Below are positions 28,210 to 41,499 of a stretch of 64,000 nt of DNA, piece by piece. How positions within the stretch are numbered: position 1 is the first letter of the stretch; each line of letters begins with the position of its first letter. The stretch is from Thermomonas beijingensis (GTDB lineage Bacteria; Pseudomonadota; Gammaproteobacteria; Xanthomonadales; Xanthomonadaceae), in NCBI RefSeq assembly GCF_020034655.1, contig NZ_JAIQDJ010000002.1, forward strand, positions 425,002-489,001. Reading direction: 5' to 3'. A model generated the notes under the pieces. That model made no database searches, was not told the origin of the DNA, and saw only the letters and a list, made by a program, of their open reading frames with translations. The translations under genes were made by a program, and so were the position numbers.

Positions 28210-31109
28210 GTGCTGGTTTTCTTCTTCGATTTGACGGGTTTGCCTGCGGCAGAGGATGCGCGTGCTTTTTCGAGCAAAGGCGCAAGGAAACGGCCGGTAT
28301 GCGAGGCCGGATTGGCGGCCACGGTCTCTGGCGTGCCTTGCGCGATGATTTGCCCGCCGCGATGGCCACCTTCCGGGCCCAGATCCACCACCCAGTCGGC
28401 GGTTTTGATCACGTCCAGATTGTGTTCGATCACCACCACCGTGTTGCCGTCATTGCGCAGGCGATGCAGTACATCCAGCAGGGCTTCGATATCGTGGAAA
28501 TGCAGGCCGGTGGTGGGTTCATCGAGGATGTACAGCGTGCGCCCGGTATCGCGGCGCGAGAGCTCTTTCGACAATTTCACGCGCTGCGCTTCGCCACCGG
28601 AGAGTGTGGTCGCACTCTGCCCCAGCTTGATATAACTCAGACCTACGTCGATCAGCGTTTCCAGTTTGCGCGCGATGCTGGGCACCGGTGCGAACAGATC
28701 CAGCGCGTTCTCCACCGTCATTTCCAGTACGTCGCGGATGCTGTGGCCCTTGTACAGGATTTCCAATGTTTCGCGGTTGTAGCGTTTGCCTTGGCAGACA
28801 TCGCACGGCACATACACATCCGGCAAGAAGTGCATTTCCACCTTGATCAAGCCATCGCCCTGGCAAGCTTCGCAGCGACCGCCGCGCACATTGAACGAAA
28901 AGCGTCCCGGTGAATAGCCGCGCGCGCGCGCTTCCGGCACCTGCGCATACAGTTCGCGCAATGGCGTAAACAGGCCGGTGTAGGTGGCGGGGTTACTGCG
29001 CGGGGTGCGGCCAATCGGGGATTGGTCGATATCCACCACCTTGTCGAATAAATCCAACCCGATGATGTCCTTGTAGGGTGCGGGGGTGTGCGAGGCACCA
29101 TTGATTTCATTGGCGGCCAATGCATACAACGTGTCGTTGATCAGGGTGGATTTTCCCGAGCCAGACACACCCGTTACGCAAGTCAATAACCCCGCTGGAA
29201 TTTCCAAATCCACGTGCTGCAAATTGTTGCCGTGCGCACCCTTGAGCTTGAGCAGCAGTTTGCGGTTGGGCGGATAACGCAGCGCCGGCACGGCAATGGC
29301 TTTTTTGCCCGACAAGTATTGCCCGGTCAACGAGCGCGGTGCTTGCAGTACATCTTGCAGGCTGCCTTGTGCCACCACTTCGCCGCCGTGCACGCCGGCA
29401 CCCGGGCCGATGTCCACGATGTGGTCGGCCAGTCGGATCGCATCCTCATCGTGCTCGACCACGATCACCGTGTTGCCCAGATCACGCAGTCGCGTCAGTG
29501 TGCCCAGCAGGCGTTCGTTGTCGCGCTGATGCAGGCCGATGGATGGCTCGTCCAGCACATACATCACCCCCACCAAGCCCGCGCCAATTTGCGACGCCAA
29601 GCGGATGCGCTGCGCCTCGCCGCCGGATAGCGAATCCGCCTTGCGTTCCAAACTCAAGTAATCCAGCCCCACATCGACCAGGAACCCCAAGCGTTCACGA
29701 ATTTCCTTGACGATTTTGGCGGCGATCTCCCCGCGCCAACCGGGCAGCGACAATGTCTCAAAAAAGCGCAGGCAGGCATCAATCGGCAATACCGCGATTT
29801 CGGGCAGCGGCTTGTCGGCCACGAACACATTGCGTGCCTGTCGATTCAAGCGTGCGCCACCGCACTCGGTGCAGGGCCGTTCGCTGATGTACTTCGAAAG
29901 TTCCTCACGCACCGCCGCACTTTCGGTTTCGCGATAACGGCGCTCCAGATTTGGCACGATGCCCTCGAATGCATGCTTGCGCTGATGTTTGCTGCCCGAC
30001 TCACTGACGTAAGTCAGCGTGATCGCCTCAGTGCCGCTACCGTGCAAAATGATGTTGCGGGTGGCTTCCGGCAACTCCTGCCATGGCATATCCACATCAA
30101 AGCGGTAATGCTTGGCCAACGAGGTAATCATCGAAAAATAATAGGCGTTGCGGCGATCCCAACCGCGCATCGCACCGGCCGCCAGCGAGAGCTCCGGGTG
30201 TGCCACCACCCGCACCGGGTCAAAAAATTGCGCCACACCTAACCCATCGCAACCGGGGCAGGCGCCGACCGGGGAGTTGAACGAAAACAGGCGTGGCTCC
30301 AACTCCGGCAACGAATAGTCGCACACCGGGCAGGCGTATTTCGAGGAAAACAGCAGTGGTTCGCGCGTGACATCGTCCATCGATTGCACGATGGCCATGC
30401 CGTCGCCCAATTTGAGCGCAGTTTCAAACGACTCCGCCAGCCGTTGGCGAATATCGGCACGTGGCTTGAAACGGTCGATCACCGCTTCGATGGTGTGCTT
30501 CTGCCGAAGTGCCAATGCCGGCACCGCATCGATTTCGTGCAGCACACCGTTCACCCGTACCCGCACATAGCCTTGCGCACGCAGCTGGTCGAACACGTGC
30601 AGGTGTTCGCCCTTGCGTTCGCGCACCACCGGTGCCAACAACATCCAGCGCTGGCTTGCCAGCGTTGCATCGGACTCCATCGCCAGCACTTGGTCCACCA
30701 TCTGGCTGACCGTCTGCGCTTCCAATGGGAAATGATGGTCCGGGCAACGCGGGCTGCCCACGCGCGCGTACAGCAGGCGCATGTAGTCGTGGATTTCGGT
30801 GATCGTGCCCACCGTCGAGCGCGGATTGTGGCTGGTGGATTTCTGCTCGATCGAAATTGCCGGGCTCAAGCCCTCGATATGGTCCAGATCGGGCTTGTCC
30901 ATCACGCTCAAAAACTGCCGCGCATACGCCGACAGCGATTCCACGTAGCGACGCTGGCCTTCGGCATAAATCGTGTCGAATGCCAGCGACGACTTGCCCG
31001 AGCCGGACAATCCGGTGATGACGATCAACTTGTCACGCGGCAAGTCGAGATCGATATTTTTGAGGTTATGCGTCCGTGCGCCGCGTAGGCGGATTGTGTC
31101 CAGCGCCAT
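28206..31109 (-). CDS. uvrA: Excinuclease ABC subunit A
   Basis: A 967-residue damage-recognition ATPase of nucleotide excision repair. I use the ATG at 31109 ([20 protein letters not shown]), the universal UvrA start, rather than the longer reading. Two ABC modules are visible: Walker [11 protein letters not shown] near residue 31 and [10 protein letters not shown] near 650, and LSGGEAQR signatures in both halves. The zinc fingers [20 protein letters not shown] and the second-half [16 protein letters not shown] are intact. No LexA box was convincing in the 230 bases upstream. Confidence 0.98.
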   Translation of the reverse strand: MALDTIRLRGARTHNLKNIDLDLPRDKLIVITGLSGSGKSSLAFDTIYAEGQRRYVESLSAYARQFLSVMDKPDLDHIEGLSPAISIEQKSTSHNPRSTVGTITEIHDYMRLLYARVGSPRCPDHHFPLEAQTVSQMVDQVLAMESDATLASQRWMLLAPVVRERKGEHLHVFDQLRAQGYVRVRVNGVLHEIDAVPALALRQKHTIEAVIDRFKPRADIRQRLAESFETALKLGDGMAIVQSMDDVTREPLLFSSKYACPVCDYSLPELEPRLFSFNSPVGACPGCDGLGVAQFFDPVRVVAHPELSLAAGAMRGWDRRNAYYFSMITSLAKHYRFDVDMPWQELPEATRNIILHGSGTEAITLTYVSESGSKHQRKHAFEGIVPNLERRYRETESAAVREELSKYISERPCTECGGARLNRQARNVFVADKPLPEIAVLPIDACLRFFETLSLPGWRGEIAAKIVKEIRERLGFLVDVGLDYLSLERKADSLSGGEAQRIRLASQIGAGLVGVMYVLDEPSIGLHQRDNERLLGTLTRLRDLGNTVIVVEHDEDAIRLADHIVDIGPGAGVHGGEVVAQGSLQDVLQAPRSLTGQYLSGKKAIAVPALRYPPNRKLLLKLKGAHGNNLQHVDLEIPAGLLTCVTGVSGSGKSTLINDTLYALAANEINGASHTPAPYKDIIGLDLFDKVVDIDQSPIGRTPRSNPATYTGLFTPLRELYAQVPEARARGYSPGRFSFNVRGGRCEACQGDGLIKVEMHFLPDVYVPCDVCQGKRYNRETLEILYKGHSIRDVLEMTVENALDLFAPVPSIARKLETLIDVGLSYIKLGQSATTLSGGEAQRVKLSKELSRRDTGRTLYILDEPTTGLHFHDIEALLDVLHRLRNDGNTVVVIEHNLDVIKTADWVVDLGPEGGHRGGQIIAQGTPETVAANPASHTGRFLAPLLEKARASSAAGKPVKSKKKTST

Positions 31110-31223
31110 TGCCGTATGTCCTGCCGATGGGGGCGGCCAGCGCTGTGCGCAGGCCAATGGACAAGCGTAGCGAGTGCGGGATTTGCGGGCAAATCGCCTG
31201 GTTTGCTTCATTCAGGTGCTTGG

Positions 31224-31253
31224 TTGACCGTAAGCCGATGAATCCCTTACAAT
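31224..31253 (+). promoter_or_regulatory. Sigma-70 promoter of rplU-rpmA
   Basis: TTGACC (31224-31229) and TACAAT (31248-31253) are separated by 18 bases and match five of six consensus bases each. The site lies about 90 bases ahead of rplU, leaving a leader that contains a short GC hairpin (CTGTCTGCCCGCTGGGCGGCAGG). No other gene lies in the 232 bases between uvrA and rplU. Confidence 0.8.
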
Positions 31254-31341
31254 TCCGCTCCTGTCTGCCCGCTGGGCGGCAGGACGTAGCAAAACCATCC
31301 AAGCACTACTCAAGAAAAACTACAGAATCGAGAGACCTACC

Positions 31342-31650
31342 ATGTACGCAGTTGTAGTCACCGGCGGTAAGCAATACCGCGTGATGCAGGGCGAAACGCT
31401 CCGCGTCGAATTGCTCGAAGCCGAAGCCGGCAGCGAGATCAAGTTGGACAATGTGTTGATGCTCGGCGATGCCGACGGTATCAAGATTGGCGATGCCATC
31501 AAGAATGCCGCTGTCACCGCTACCGTGGTTGGCCACGGCCGCGCCGACAAGGTGCGCATCGTCAAGTTCCGTCGCCGCAAGCATCACCGCAAGCAGATGG
31601 GTCACCGTCAGCATTACACCGAAATTCAGATCACCGGCATCAACGCCTGA
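31342..31650 (+). CDS. rplU: 50S ribosomal protein L21
   Basis: A 102-residue L21 with the normal start [14 protein letters not shown] and C-terminal [20 protein letters not shown]. It binds 23S rRNA in the large subunit. It is followed by rpmA and then obgE, the conserved order. The ribosome site GAGAGACC lies at the expected distance. Confidence 0.98.
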   Translation: MYAVVVTGGKQYRVMQGETLRVELLEAEAGSEIKLDNVLMLGDADGIKIGDAIKNAAVTATVVGHGRADKVRIVKFRRRKHHRKQMGHRQHYTEIQITGINA

Positions 31651-31674
31651 TCGTCAGCCTGGAGGATTCAAGCA

Positions 31675-31935
31675 ATGGCACATAAAAAGGCAGGCGGCAG
31701 TACCCGTAACGGCCGCGATTCCAACCCGAAGTACCTGGGCGTGAAGATGTATGGCGGCCAGGCGATTGAAGCCGGCAACATCATCGTGCGTCAGCGTGGC
31801 ACCCAGTTCCACCCGGGCACCGGCGTGGGCCTCGGTCGCGATCACACCCTGTTCGCGCTGGTCGATGGCAAGGTGGAGTTCACCACCAAGGGCCCGAACA
31901 AGCGTCGCACGGTCAACATCGTCGCCGCGCAATAA
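31675..31935 (+). CDS. rpmA: 50S ribosomal protein L27
   Basis: An 86-residue L27 beginning [20 protein letters not shown], whose N-terminal tail reaches the peptidyl-transferase centre. No N-terminal extension needing cleavage is present. It is preceded by TGGAGG and followed by a strong terminator. Confidence 0.98.
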   Translation: MAHKKAGGSTRNGRDSNPKYLGVKMYGGQAIEAGNIIVRQRGTQFHPGTGVGLGRDHTLFALVDGKVEFTTKGPNKRRTVNIVAAQ

Positions 31936-31955
31936 TTGGTGGTGGCGTGTTGCGA

Positions 31956-31982
31956 AGAGCCCCGCTTCGGCGGGGCTTTTCG
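31956..31982 (+). terminator. Terminator after rpmA
   Basis: A perfect stem AGCCCCGC / GCGGGGCT with a TTCG loop (31958-31977) followed by TTTTCG, 22 bases after the L27 stop. It separates rplU-rpmA from obgE. Confidence 0.93.
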
Positions 31983-32035
31983 TTTCTACGACGCGCGGCT
32001 CCGCAGGCGGGCGTCTGACAACTTTGCTTTAATGA

Positions 32036-33142
<1,107 letters not shown>

Positions 33143-33173
33143 ACGGGGCTTGCGGTACAAGCAACCCCCAAAC

Positions 33174-33199
33174 AAAAACCCGGCTTGCGCCGGGTTTTC
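33174..33199. terminator. Bidirectional terminator between obgE and rpsT
   Basis: The hairpin AACCCGGC-TTG-CGCCGGGTT is flanked by AAAA on the left and TTTTC on the right, so it can stop transcripts in both directions. It lies between the convergent obgE and rpsT genes. Confidence 0.88.
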
Positions 33200-33222
33200 G
33201 ACCGAATCCAACGGGCCCGGAA

Positions 33223-33492
33223 TCAGGCGGTTTTAAGCGCCTTGATGCGGGCGGTCAGGCGCGACTTGTGACGGGCGGCCTTGTTCTTGTGGATCAGGCC
33301 ACGTGCAGCGAAACGATCCAGCAGCGGCTGGGCGGTGGCGAATGCTTCGGTGGCGGCGGTAGCGTCATTGGCGTCCAGCGCCTTGATGACTTTCTTGACG
33401 GCAGTGCGCAGCTGCGAGCGCTGGGCAACGTTACGTTCGTTGCGCACCACGGTCTGCTTGGCGCGCTTTTTGGCGGACTTGATATTGGCCAC
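33223..33492 (-). CDS. rpsT: 30S ribosomal protein S20
   Basis: An 89-residue S20 starting with a GTG at 33492 (reads [20 protein letters not shown]), with AGGA eight bases upstream. The rest, [20 protein letters not shown], is standard. Non-ATG starts are well known for rpsT and are linked to its autoregulation in E. coli. It binds 16S rRNA. It is divergent from murJ. Confidence 0.96.
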   Translation of the reverse strand: MANIKSAKKRAKQTVVRNERNVAQRSQLRTAVKKVIKALDANDATAATEAFATAQPLLDRFAARGLIHKNKAARHKSRLTARIKALKTA

Positions 33493-33657
33493 TGGAAATC
33501 CTGAAGTGTCTGGGGTGTCGGCGGGATGCGTCCGCTGGCACAATAGCCGGCGAACGATGGATTCGGGAAGACTAAGAATTATGGCGGATTCAATGGCTTG
33601 GGTCAACAAACCTCCAAAGCAAGCCCCGCGACTGCGCGCCCGGCGGGCTGCGCAAGC

Positions 33658-35289
33658 GTGAGCAAACCAGTACAGGCCGGCGGCGGCAAGCCGCGCAGCA
33701 TGGCCCGCGGGGTGCTTTCGTTTGGCGGCATGACCCTGCTCAGCCGAGTGTTCGGGCTGGTGCGTGATCAGGTGTTCAACACTACCTTTGGCACCAATTG
33801 GATGACCGATGCATTCTGGGTGGCGTTTCGCATTCCCAATTTCATGCGTCGCTTGTTTGCCGAAGGTTCATTTTCCACCGCCTTCGTGCCGGTATTCACC
33901 GAAATCAAGGAAAAGCGCGGCCACGCCGAACTGCGCGAGTTGATGGCGCGCACCGCCGGCACCTTGGGCGGCATCTTGCTGCTGGTGACCGCGCTGGGGA
34001 TGATCTTTGCGCCGCAATTGGCCGCCGGGTTTACCCAAGCCGATCCGGCGCCGGGCCAAAACCAGTTGATTACCGATCTGCTGCGGCTGACCTTTCCATT
34101 TTTGCTGTTTGTTTCGCTGACAGCATTGGCGGCCGGTGCGCTGAATAGTTTCCAGCGGTTCGGCTGGCCGGCGTTTACCCCCATCATCCTCAACCTGTGC
34201 ATGATCGCCGGTGCGCTGTGGGGCTCGAAATTCACCACCCCGCCGATCATGGCGATGGGCTGGGCCATTCTGGCCGCGGGCGTGCTGCAACTGTTGTTTC
34301 AGTTGCCGCAATTGGCGCAATTGGATTTGTTGGTACTGCCGCGCTGGGGCTGGCATCACCCGGATATTCGCCGGGTGGTGACCTTGATGGTGCCCACGCT
34401 GTTGGGCTCGTCGGTGGCGCAGGTCAACCTGCTGTTTGACACATTCATCGCGGCGATGCTGGTGCACGGCTCGCAGAGTTGGCTATCCACCGCCGACCGC
34501 TTTCTGGAGTTTCCGCTGGGCGTGTTCGGCATTGCATTGGGCACGGTGATTTTGCCCACGCTGTCGCGCCATCACGTCAATACCGACCGTATCGGGTTTT
34601 CGAAATCATTGGACTGGGGGCTGCGCACGACCATGATCATCATCCTGCCGGCCATGCTGGGCTTGATGCTGCTGTCGCTGCCGCTGGTGTCCACCATTTT
34701 TCAATATGGCAAATTCACCGCCGAAGCGGCACGCATGACCGCCTTGTCGGTGTTCGGTTTGAGCTTTGGCTTGCCTGCATTTGCATTGGTCAAAACTGTG
34801 TTGCCGGCGTTCTATGCACGGCAAGACACCAAAACCCCGGTGCGCGCCGGGTTGGTGGCGATGGTGGCGAATATGGTGTTCAACGTGGGCATGTTGGCAC
34901 TGCTGTATCAGCTGTGGGTGCCCGCATCGGCCAAGACGGGCGGGGTGATGGAGACCTTGGCCAATGTGCCGGGCCTGCATTTTGCACTGGGCGTGGCCAG
35001 CGCGCTGTCGAGCTATCTCAATTTGCTGCTGCTGTGGCGCTGGCTGCGCAAGGCCGACGTGTTCGATTTGCAGCCGGGCTGGTCAAGTTTCTTGCTGCGC
35101 ACGCTGCTGGCCAATGCGGCAATGGCGGCGGCGGTGCTGTATGGCTTGCATCTGGCACCGGACTTCACCGAAGTCGGCAAATGGCAGCGGTTGGGCTGGC
35201 TGGCATTGTTGGTGGGTGGTGGCGCGGCCACGTATGGCGCGGCGATGCTGGCGCTGGGCTTCCGCCCGCGTGATTTCCGCGAGCACTGA
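33658..35289 (+). CDS. murJ: Lipid II flippase MurJ
   Basis: A 543-residue MOP-family transporter with about 14 membrane helices that moves lipid II across the inner membrane. I choose the GTG at 33658 ([18 protein letters not shown]); an ATG at 33700 ([10 protein letters not shown]) is the alternative. The first helix has [19 protein letters not shown], and [22 protein letters not shown] is the hallmark second segment with the essential Arg residues. Position between rpsT and ribF is the conserved order. Confidence 0.95.
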   Translation: MSKPVQAGGGKPRSMARGVLSFGGMTLLSRVFGLVRDQVFNTTFGTNWMTDAFWVAFRIPNFMRRLFAEGSFSTAFVPVFTEIKEKRGHAELRELMARTAGTLGGILLLVTALGMIFAPQLAAGFTQADPAPGQNQLITDLLRLTFPFLLFVSLTALAAGALNSFQRFGWPAFTPIILNLCMIAGALWGSKFTTPPIMAMGWAILAAGVLQLLFQLPQLAQLDLLVLPRWGWHHPDIRRVVTLMVPTLLGSSVAQVNLLFDTFIAAMLVHGSQSWLSTADRFLEFPLGVFGIALGTVILPTLSRHHVNTDRIGFSKSLDWGLRTTMIIILPAMLGLMLLSLPLVSTIFQYGKFTAEAARMTALSVFGLSFGLPAFALVKTVLPAFYARQDTKTPVRAGLVAMVANMVFNVGMLALLYQLWVPASAKTGGVMETLANVPGLHFALGVASALSSYLNLLLLWRWLRKADVFDLQPGWSSFLLRTLLANAAMAAAVLYGLHLAPDFTEVGKWQRLGWLALLVGGGAATYGAAMLALGFRPRDFREH

Positions 35290-35343
35290 GGTGCTTGCGG
35301 GGCCGCCCCGGATGCTGCACCGCAGCTATACTTGGCGATACTC

Positions 35344-36300
35344 ATGAACCACCTCTTCCGCGACACCACCGGGCCGGCGCTTTGCCCACAAGGATGCGTG
35401 GTCTGCATCGGTGCTTTCGATGGCCTGCACCTGGGGCATCGTGCGCTGGTGGGCCACGCGGTGGCGCGTGCGCGGGTGTTGGGTGTGCCGGCAGTGGGGC
35501 TCAGCTTCGAACCCTTGCCGCGTGAGTTCTTCGCTGCCGCGCAACTGCCACCGCGCTTGATGCTGCCACGTGCCAAGGCCGAGGGCCTGCGCGCACTGGG
35601 CTGCGATGGCGTGGGTCTGTTGCGCTTCAATGCAGCGATGACGCAAATGCCTGCGGAGGAGTTTGTGCGCACGGTGCTGGTGGCGCGCTTGGACGCACGC
35701 GAAGTGTGGGTGGGCCCTGGCTTTCGCTTTGGGCATGCACGCGGCGGCGATCTGGCACTGCTGCAAACCATGGGCGCGGCCTTGGGCTTTAGCGCACAGG
35801 CGATTGAACCGGTACTTGCAGATGGCGAGCGCGTGTCCAGCACGCGCATCCGCAGTGCCTTGCAGGGGGGCGACTTCGCGCAGGCCACGCGCCTGTTGGG
35901 GCGGCCGTATGCCATTGGCGGACATGTGGTGCGTGGACGGCAATTGGGCCGCACCTTGGGGTTTCCTACCGCCAATTTACGCTTTCGCGGCAAGACTCCG
36001 GCGCTGCACGGGATCTATGCCACGAGGGTGCATGGCGTGACGGACACGCCGTGGCCTTCGGTGTCGAGTTTTGGCACGCGGCCCACCGTGGATGGCGTGG
36101 AGCCATTGCTGGAAGCGCACCTGTTTGATTTTTCTGGCGATCTGTATGGTCGTCGCATCGACGTTGAATTCGTGGCGCATTTGCGCGACGAAGAAAAATT
36201 CCCCGGCTTGCCCGCACTCGTCACCCAGATGCGTCTGGATGAAGCACGTGCACGGGCTATCCTTCTTACGAACGCATCGACCCAACAGGCATCCGCGTGA
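35344..36300 (+). CDS. ribF: Riboflavin kinase / FAD synthetase
   Basis: A 318-residue bifunctional enzyme that makes FMN and then FAD. The N-terminal adenylyltransferase domain has [15 protein letters not shown] and [14 protein letters not shown]. The C-terminal kinase domain has [15 protein letters not shown] and TRPTVDG. The ATG at 35344 ([10 protein letters not shown]) is preferred to one four codons upstream. Its stop overlaps the ileS GTG start (GTGA). Confidence 0.96.
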   Translation: MNHLFRDTTGPALCPQGCVVCIGAFDGLHLGHRALVGHAVARARVLGVPAVGLSFEPLPREFFAAAQLPPRLMLPRAKAEGLRALGCDGVGLLRFNAAMTQMPAEEFVRTVLVARLDAREVWVGPGFRFGHARGGDLALLQTMGAALGFSAQAIEPVLADGERVSSTRIRSALQGGDFAQATRLLGRPYAIGGHVVRGRQLGRTLGFPTANLRFRGKTPALHGIYATRVHGVTDTPWPSVSSFGTRPTVDGVEPLLEAHLFDFSGDLYGRRIDVEFVAHLRDEEKFPGLPALVTQMRLDEARARAILLTNASTQQASA

Positions 36301-39146
36301 GCGAACAGAGCGAAAACCCCTACAAGTCCACCATCCTGCTGCCGGACACCGCATTCCCGATGCGTGGCGATTTGCCCAAGCGCGAGCCAGACACCTTGGC
36401 GCGCTGGGAAGCGGAAGGCCTGTACACGCAAATTCGCAGCGCCGCCAAAGGCCGCCCGCAATTCGTGCTGCATGACGGCCCGCCGTATGCCAATGGCGCG
36501 ATCCACCTGGGCCACGCGGTCAACAAGATCCTGAAAGACATCATCGTCAAATCGAAGACCTTGGCCGGTTTCGATGCACCGTACATCCCCGGCTGGGATT
36601 GTCACGGGCTGCCGATCGAAATCGCCATCGAAAAGAAATTCGGCAAGGTTGGCGTCAAGCTCGATGCCACCGAGTTCCGGCAGAAGTGCCGTGAATACGC
36701 GACCGCGCAGATCGACGTGCAGCGCAAGGACTTCAAGCGTCTTGGCGTATTGGGTGACTGGGACAACCCGTACCGCACTCTCGACTTCAAATTCGAGGCC
36801 GATGAAATCCGCGCGCTGGCCAAGGTGGTGGATAACGGCCATCTGCTGCGCGGGGTGAAGCCGGTGTACTGGTGCTTCGACTGCGGCAGCGCACTGGCCG
36901 AAGCCGAGATCGAATATCAGGACAAGACATCGCCGGCGGTGGACGTGGCCTACAGCGCGCGCAACCCGCAGCAAGTCAGCCGCGCGTTTGGCAGCGAATT
37001 GCCGGAAGGTGTGGAGGTGGCGATCCCGATTTGGACCACCACGCCGTGGACGCTGCCGGCCTCGCTGGCGATCTCGTTGGGGCCGGAGCTGGAATACAGC
37101 CTCGTGGAAGGCCCGGCCAAGGCCGACGGCACGCCGCGCTGGCTGGTGCTGGCGAGCGCGTTGGTGGAAAAAGCTTTGGCGCGTTATGGCGTGAACGACG
37201 AGGCAGTGCACGGCCGCGCGCTGGGTGAGAAGCTTGAAGGCCTGCTGTTTGCGCATCCGTTCTACGCCGAGCGCGATATCCCCGTGCTGGTGGGCGATCA
37301 CGTCAGTGCCGAAGACGGTACCGGCGCGGTGCATACCGCCCCCGGCCACGGCCAAGAAGACTTCGTGGTGGGGCAAAAATACGGCTTGATCGAAAAGTAC
37401 ACGGCAGCGCAGCTCAATCCGGTCGATGGGCGCGGCGTGTATCTGCCGTCCACACCGAACGCCGGCGATGTGGACCTGACCCAGTTGCATGTGTGGAAAG
37501 CCAACGACGCGATTGTCGAGGTGCTGCGTGACAACGGCACGCTGCTGGCTTTCAGCAAGATCACCCACAGCTATCCGCATTGCTGGCGGCACAAGACGCC
37601 GATTGCGTTCCGTGCCACCCCGCAGTGGTTTATTTCGATGGAGCAAGCCGGCCTGCGCCGCGATGCCTTGGCCGCGATTGAAACGGTCAAGTGGTACCCG
37701 GAGTGGGGACAGGCGCGCATCGCCGGCATGGTGGATGGGCGTCCGGACTGGACGATCTCGCGCCAGCGCACCTGGGGCGTGCCGATTGCCCTGTTCGTGC
37801 ATCGCGAAACCGGCGACATCCACCCGCGCACGGTCACGCTGATGCACGAGGTGGCCGCCAAGGTGGAGCAGGGTGGTATCGATGTCTGGTATTCACTGGA
37901 CACTTCCGAGTTGCTGGGCGACGAAGCCAAGGACTACGACAAGATCACCGACATTCTGGATGTCTGGTTCGACTCCGGTGTCACCCACGAATGCGTGGTG
38001 GCCGCGCGCGGTTTGGGCAAGCCGGCGGATTTGTATTTGGAAGGCTCCGATCAGCATCGTGGCTGGTTCCAGAGTTCGCTGCTGACCGGTGTGGCGATGG
38101 ACAAGGCTGCGCCGTATCGGCAATGCCTGACCCACGGCTTCACCGTCGATGAACACGGGCGCAAGATGTCCAAATCACTGGGCAACGGGATCGAGCCGCA
38201 GGACATCATGAACAAGCTGGGCGCGGACATCCTGCGCCTGTGGATTGCCAGCACCGACTACAGCAACGAGATGTCGCTGTCGCAGGAAATCCTCAAGCGC
38301 AATGCCGACGCCTACCGCCGCATTCGCAATACCGCACGCTTCTTGCTGGGCAATCTGTCCGGCTTCGATCCGGCGCAGCATCTGGTTGCAGCGCAAGACA
38401 TGGTGGCACTGGATCGCTGGATCGTGCATCGTGCCTGGCAGGTGCAGCAAACCATCGAGGCGGCGTACGCCAATTACGATTTCGCCCTGGTGGTGCAAAC
38501 GCTGATGAATTTCTGCAGCGTCGATTTGGGCTCGCTGTATCTGGACGTCACCAAGGATCGTCTGTACACGATGCCGGAAAACGCAGCCGGCCGACGCAGC
38601 GCGCAGAGCGCGATGTATCTGATTGCGGAAAGCTTCACCCGCTGGATTGCGCCGATCCTGAGCTTCACCGCCGACGAGTTGTGGGGCCATTTGCCTGGCC
38701 AGCGTGAAGGCAATGTGCTGCTGGCCACATGGTTCACCGGGCTGACCGCGCTGCCGGAAGACGCACCGCTGGCAGCCAAGGATTTCGAAGGCCTGCTGGA
38801 CCTGCGCGAACATGTCACCAAGGCGTTGGAGCCACTGCGTGCCGAGGGCAAGATCGGTGCGGCGCTGGAGGCAGACATCGAACTGCATTGCAGCGTGGCC
38901 GATCAGAATTGGCTCTCGCCCTTGGTCGATGAGCTGCGCTTCCTGCTGATCAGTGGCGATGTGACACTGGTGCCGGATGCCGATGCCAAGACGATTGCGG
39001 TTTCCGTGCAGCCAACGCAGAAGCACAAATGCGTGCGCTGCTGGCATCATCGCGAAGACGTTGGCACACACGCCACGCATCCGCTGTTGTGTGGCCGCTG
39101 CGTGAGCAATGTGGACGGTGCTGGCGAAGTGCGGAAGTGGTTCTGA
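36297..39146 (+). CDS. ileS: Isoleucyl-tRNA synthetase
   Basis: A 949-residue class I synthetase starting at a GTG that overlaps ribF. The HIGH motif is [16 protein letters not shown], the KMSKS motif [11 protein letters not shown], and [10 protein letters not shown] is also diagnostic. An editing domain lies around residues 200-390. The C-terminus ends in a four-cysteine zinc site ([12 protein letters not shown] and CGRCVSN). This is the bacterial (type 1) form. Confidence 0.98.
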   Translation: MSEQSENPYKSTILLPDTAFPMRGDLPKREPDTLARWEAEGLYTQIRSAAKGRPQFVLHDGPPYANGAIHLGHAVNKILKDIIVKSKTLAGFDAPYIPGWDCHGLPIEIAIEKKFGKVGVKLDATEFRQKCREYATAQIDVQRKDFKRLGVLGDWDNPYRTLDFKFEADEIRALAKVVDNGHLLRGVKPVYWCFDCGSALAEAEIEYQDKTSPAVDVAYSARNPQQVSRAFGSELPEGVEVAIPIWTTTPWTLPASLAISLGPELEYSLVEGPAKADGTPRWLVLASALVEKALARYGVNDEAVHGRALGEKLEGLLFAHPFYAERDIPVLVGDHVSAEDGTGAVHTAPGHGQEDFVVGQKYGLIEKYTAAQLNPVDGRGVYLPSTPNAGDVDLTQLHVWKANDAIVEVLRDNGTLLAFSKITHSYPHCWRHKTPIAFRATPQWFISMEQAGLRRDALAAIETVKWYPEWGQARIAGMVDGRPDWTISRQRTWGVPIALFVHRETGDIHPRTVTLMHEVAAKVEQGGIDVWYSLDTSELLGDEAKDYDKITDILDVWFDSGVTHECVVAARGLGKPADLYLEGSDQHRGWFQSSLLTGVAMDKAAPYRQCLTHGFTVDEHGRKMSKSLGNGIEPQDIMNKLGADILRLWIASTDYSNEMSLSQEILKRNADAYRRIRNTARFLLGNLSGFDPAQHLVAAQDMVALDRWIVHRAWQVQQTIEAAYANYDFALVVQTLMNFCSVDLGSLYLDVTKDRLYTMPENAAGRRSAQSAMYLIAESFTRWIAPILSFTADELWGHLPGQREGNVLLATWFTGLTALPEDAPLAAKDFEGLLDLREHVTKALEPLRAEGKIGAALEADIELHCSVADQNWLSPLVDELRFLLISGDVTLVPDADAKTIAVSVQPTQKHKCVRCWHHREDVGTHATHPLLCGRCVSNVDGAGEVRKWF

Positions 39147-39646
39147 TGAACAGACTTCGCCCCAATGCACTTCCCTGGCTGGCGGTCTCGATGCTGGTTC
39201 TGGGCCTCGACCAATGGTCGAAGTGGTGGGTGCTGGCCAACTTGCCCGAATACACCGCAGTACCGGTGATCGATGGTTTCTGGAACTGGTACCGCACCTA
39301 CAACACCGGTGCGGCGTTCAGTTTTCTGGCCGATGCCGGTGGTTGGCAGACATATTTTTTCGTAGTGTTGGCGTTTGCCATCAGTGGCTTGATGGCGTGG
39401 ATGCTGGCGCGCACGCCACGCAGTGACTGGAAGCAGGCGCTGCCGCTGTCGCTGGTGATCGGCGGCGCGCTGGGCAATGTCATCGACCGCTTCGCGCATG
39501 GGCACGTGGTGGATTTCATACAGTGGTATGTGGGCACGCATTACTGGCCAGCATTCAACATCGCCGATTGCGCGGTAGTGGGGGGCGCGATCGGCATGGC
39601 GCTGTTTGGCGTGCTGGGCGGCAAACCCGCATCGAAGCAAGGATAA
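39146..39646 (+). CDS. lspA: Lipoprotein signal peptidase
   Basis: A 166-residue inner-membrane aspartic protease that cleaves prolipoproteins after lipidation. It has four membrane helices. The catalytic Asp pair lies in [15 protein letters not shown] and [11 protein letters not shown], and NTGAAFSFL is conserved. It follows ileS with a TGATG overlap, the standard arrangement. Confidence 0.97.
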   Translation: MNRLRPNALPWLAVSMLVLGLDQWSKWWVLANLPEYTAVPVIDGFWNWYRTYNTGAAFSFLADAGGWQTYFFVVLAFAISGLMAWMLARTPRSDWKQALPLSLVIGGALGNVIDRFAHGHVVDFIQWYVGTHYWPAFNIADCAVVGGAIGMALFGVLGGKPASKQG

Positions 39647-39653
39647 TCACGCT

Positions 39654-40604
39654 ATGGCCGTCATGCTTGCCAACCCTCGCGGCTTTTGCGCCGGCGTGGA
39701 TCGCGCGATTGAAATCGTCAAACGGACGCTGGAGATTTACGGCGCGCCGATCTATGTGCGGCATGAAGTGGTGCACAACAAATTCGTGGTTGATGATCTG
39801 AAAGCACGCGGTGCGGTGTTCGTGGAAGAGCTCGATGAAGTGCCTGACGGCGCCACCGTGATTTTCAGCGCACATGGCGTCTCGCAAGCGGTACGCGCCG
39901 AAGCCGGTCGGCGCGGTTTGAAGGTGTTCGACGCCACCTGCCCACTGGTGACCAAGGTGCATTTGGAAGTCAGTCGTACCCATCGGCGTGGCCGCGACAT
40001 GGTGCTGATTGGCCATGCCGGGCACCCGGAAGTGGAAGGCACGATGGGCCAGTGGGGGCGCGGCGGCAACGATGGCCAGATCCATCTGGTGGAAGACAGT
40101 GACGACGTAGCCACGTTGCAACTCAAGCAACCCGACAACTGCGCCTACACCACGCAAACCACCCTCAGCGTGGACGATACCCGCGACATCATCGCTGCGC
40201 TGCGGGCGAAGTTTCCGAATATTCAAGGCCCCAAGCACGACGACATCTGCTACGCCACCCAGAACCGCCAGGACGCGGTGCGCGATCTGGTGCGCAATGG
40301 CTGTGAGGTGGTGTTGGTGGTGGGCTCCCCCAATTCGTCCAACTCCAATCGATTGCGTGAGCTGGCCGAGCGCGAGGGTGCACGTGCATGGCTGATCGAC
40401 GGAGCCGACGAAATCGACCCGGCGTGGGTAGCAGGCGGCGTACGCATCGGTGTAACGGCAGGCGCATCCGCCCCGGAAGTCCTGGTGCAGGGCGTGCTGG
40501 CCCGCCTGCATGCGTTAGGCGCGGCCAATGTGCAAGAACTGCACGGCGAGCCCGAGAGCATGGTGTTTGCCCTGCCCAAGGAACTGCGTGTGTTGGCAGA
40601 CTGA
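39654..40604 (+). CDS. ispH: 4-hydroxy-3-methylbut-2-enyl diphosphate reductase
   Basis: A 316-residue iron-sulfur enzyme, last step of the MEP isoprenoid pathway. The three cluster cysteines are in [22 protein letters not shown] and [18 protein letters not shown] [11 protein letters not shown]. The ATG at 39654 ([10 protein letters not shown]) follows lspA by 7 bases with AAGGA upstream. It is the last backbone protein gene before the tRNA-Thr. Confidence 0.97.
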   Translation: MAVMLANPRGFCAGVDRAIEIVKRTLEIYGAPIYVRHEVVHNKFVVDDLKARGAVFVEELDEVPDGATVIFSAHGVSQAVRAEAGRRGLKVFDATCPLVTKVHLEVSRTHRRGRDMVLIGHAGHPEVEGTMGQWGRGGNDGQIHLVEDSDDVATLQLKQPDNCAYTTQTTLSVDDTRDIIAALRAKFPNIQGPKHDDICYATQNRQDAVRDLVRNGCEVVLVVGSPNSSNSNRLRELAEREGARAWLIDGADEIDPAWVAGGVRIGVTAGASAPEVLVQGVLARLHALGAANVQELHGEPESMVFALPKELRVLAD

Positions 40605-40632
40605 GCCGGCAGCCGGTATCATAGCCAGCTGC

Positions 40633-40708
<76 letters not shown>

Positions 40709-40742
40709 ATTTAGTTTCCTCAGACTTGCCGTAATATCGATG

Positions 40743-40766
40743 AAACCGCGCTACGGCGCGGTTTTT
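40743..40766 (+). terminator. Terminator after tRNA-Thr
   Basis: Stem AAACCGCG / CGCGGTTT around CTACGG, followed by TTCATG and part of a T run (GTTTTTC). It lies 35 bases after the tRNA. Confidence 0.83.
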
Positions 40767-41136
40767 CATGTAGCGACCAGTCGCCACGCAGGGCAGATCG
40801 TTGACGCACAGTGGCCAGTAATACCTGCATGATGACCGGGTGCTTCAAACAAAAACGCCCAACTGAGAACAGTTGGGCGTTGTGTATTGGTGGTGGAGTT
40901 TAACAGAAAACCAAACCCACATATCAGTAGGCTCTCAGCCCCGGTCGGAAGCCTTGAGACCTTCGCGCGATTCCGGGGAAGGATTTCGCGCAACCGCACA
41001 TGCCCATGATTGTAAGTTCAGAGAGGCAGATTGGCACTCGCAGTTGCCACGACTGCCGGGGAATCTCGGGGCCGCAACTTGGCTTTCCTCTCGTTTGTCG
41101 CCGTAATGCCCGGCACGAACGACGAAAGGAAATGCC
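40767..41136. other. Non-coding junction region with one hairpin
   Basis: Between the tRNA terminator and the first island gene I find no supportable gene. A long inverted repeat AACGCCCAACT / AGTTGGGCGTT (40854-40881, six-base loop) with AAAACA on its left looks like a minus-strand or bidirectional terminator, and may be the remnant end of an older element. The last 140 bases contain GGGGAAGGATTTCG and GCCGGGGAATCTCG, a weak repeated motif, and the promoter of the first HTH gene must lie there. Short open frames on both strands show no family features or ribosome sites. Confidence 0.6.
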
Positions 41137-41499
41137 ATGCAAACCGAACCCGCCTTCACCGAAACGGAGCTTGCACATCGGTGGAACGTCAGCATCAAGA
41201 CCCTACAACGCTGGCGCAGCGAAGAACGCGGCCCGCCGTATATCAAGCTCTCAAAGGCTGTCCGCTATCCAGTGGATGAGATCGTCACCTATGAGCAGGC
41301 GATCCGCCAGGGCATGTCCAACGAAGCGCCGTTGCCATCTTTATGCGACGCGCAGCCCGTTGTCGAATCTCCCGCGCCCGCCGCCCCCGAACCAAAGCGG
41401 TACTACTTGAGCGAGGCCTTCGCACTCATCGCGCAGTACGGCAGTCTTGAAGCGGCCGAGGCCGCGCTGACGGAGGCGCGCGATGAAGCCCAAGGTTGA
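41137..41499 (+). CDS. AlpA/MerR-like DNA-binding protein
   Basis: A 120-residue protein with an N-terminal winged HTH of the HTH_17/AlpA kind: LAHRWNVSIKTLQRWRSEER, then GPPYIKLSKAVRYPVDEIVT. The rest is a Pro/Ala-rich linker and a short helical tail (residues 85-120). AAAGGA lies six bases before the ATG. AlpA-like proteins control excision or gene expression of integrated elements, which suits its position as first gene of the island. It overlaps the next HTH gene by 17 bases. Confidence 0.8.
   Translation: MQTEPAFTETELAHRWNVSIKTLQRWRSEERGPPYIKLSKAVRYPVDEIVTYEQAIRQGMSNEAPLPSLCDAQPVVESPAPAAPEPKRYYLSEAFALIAQYGSLEAAEAALTEARDEAQG

Noticed and set aside
36015..37847. 610-codon minus-strand frame
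   Set aside because: It lies opposite ribF-ileS, both clearly coding, and has no recognisable domain.
40766..41246. Short open frames on both strands before the island genes
   Set aside because: No ribosome sites, no family features, and two hairpins interrupt the region.
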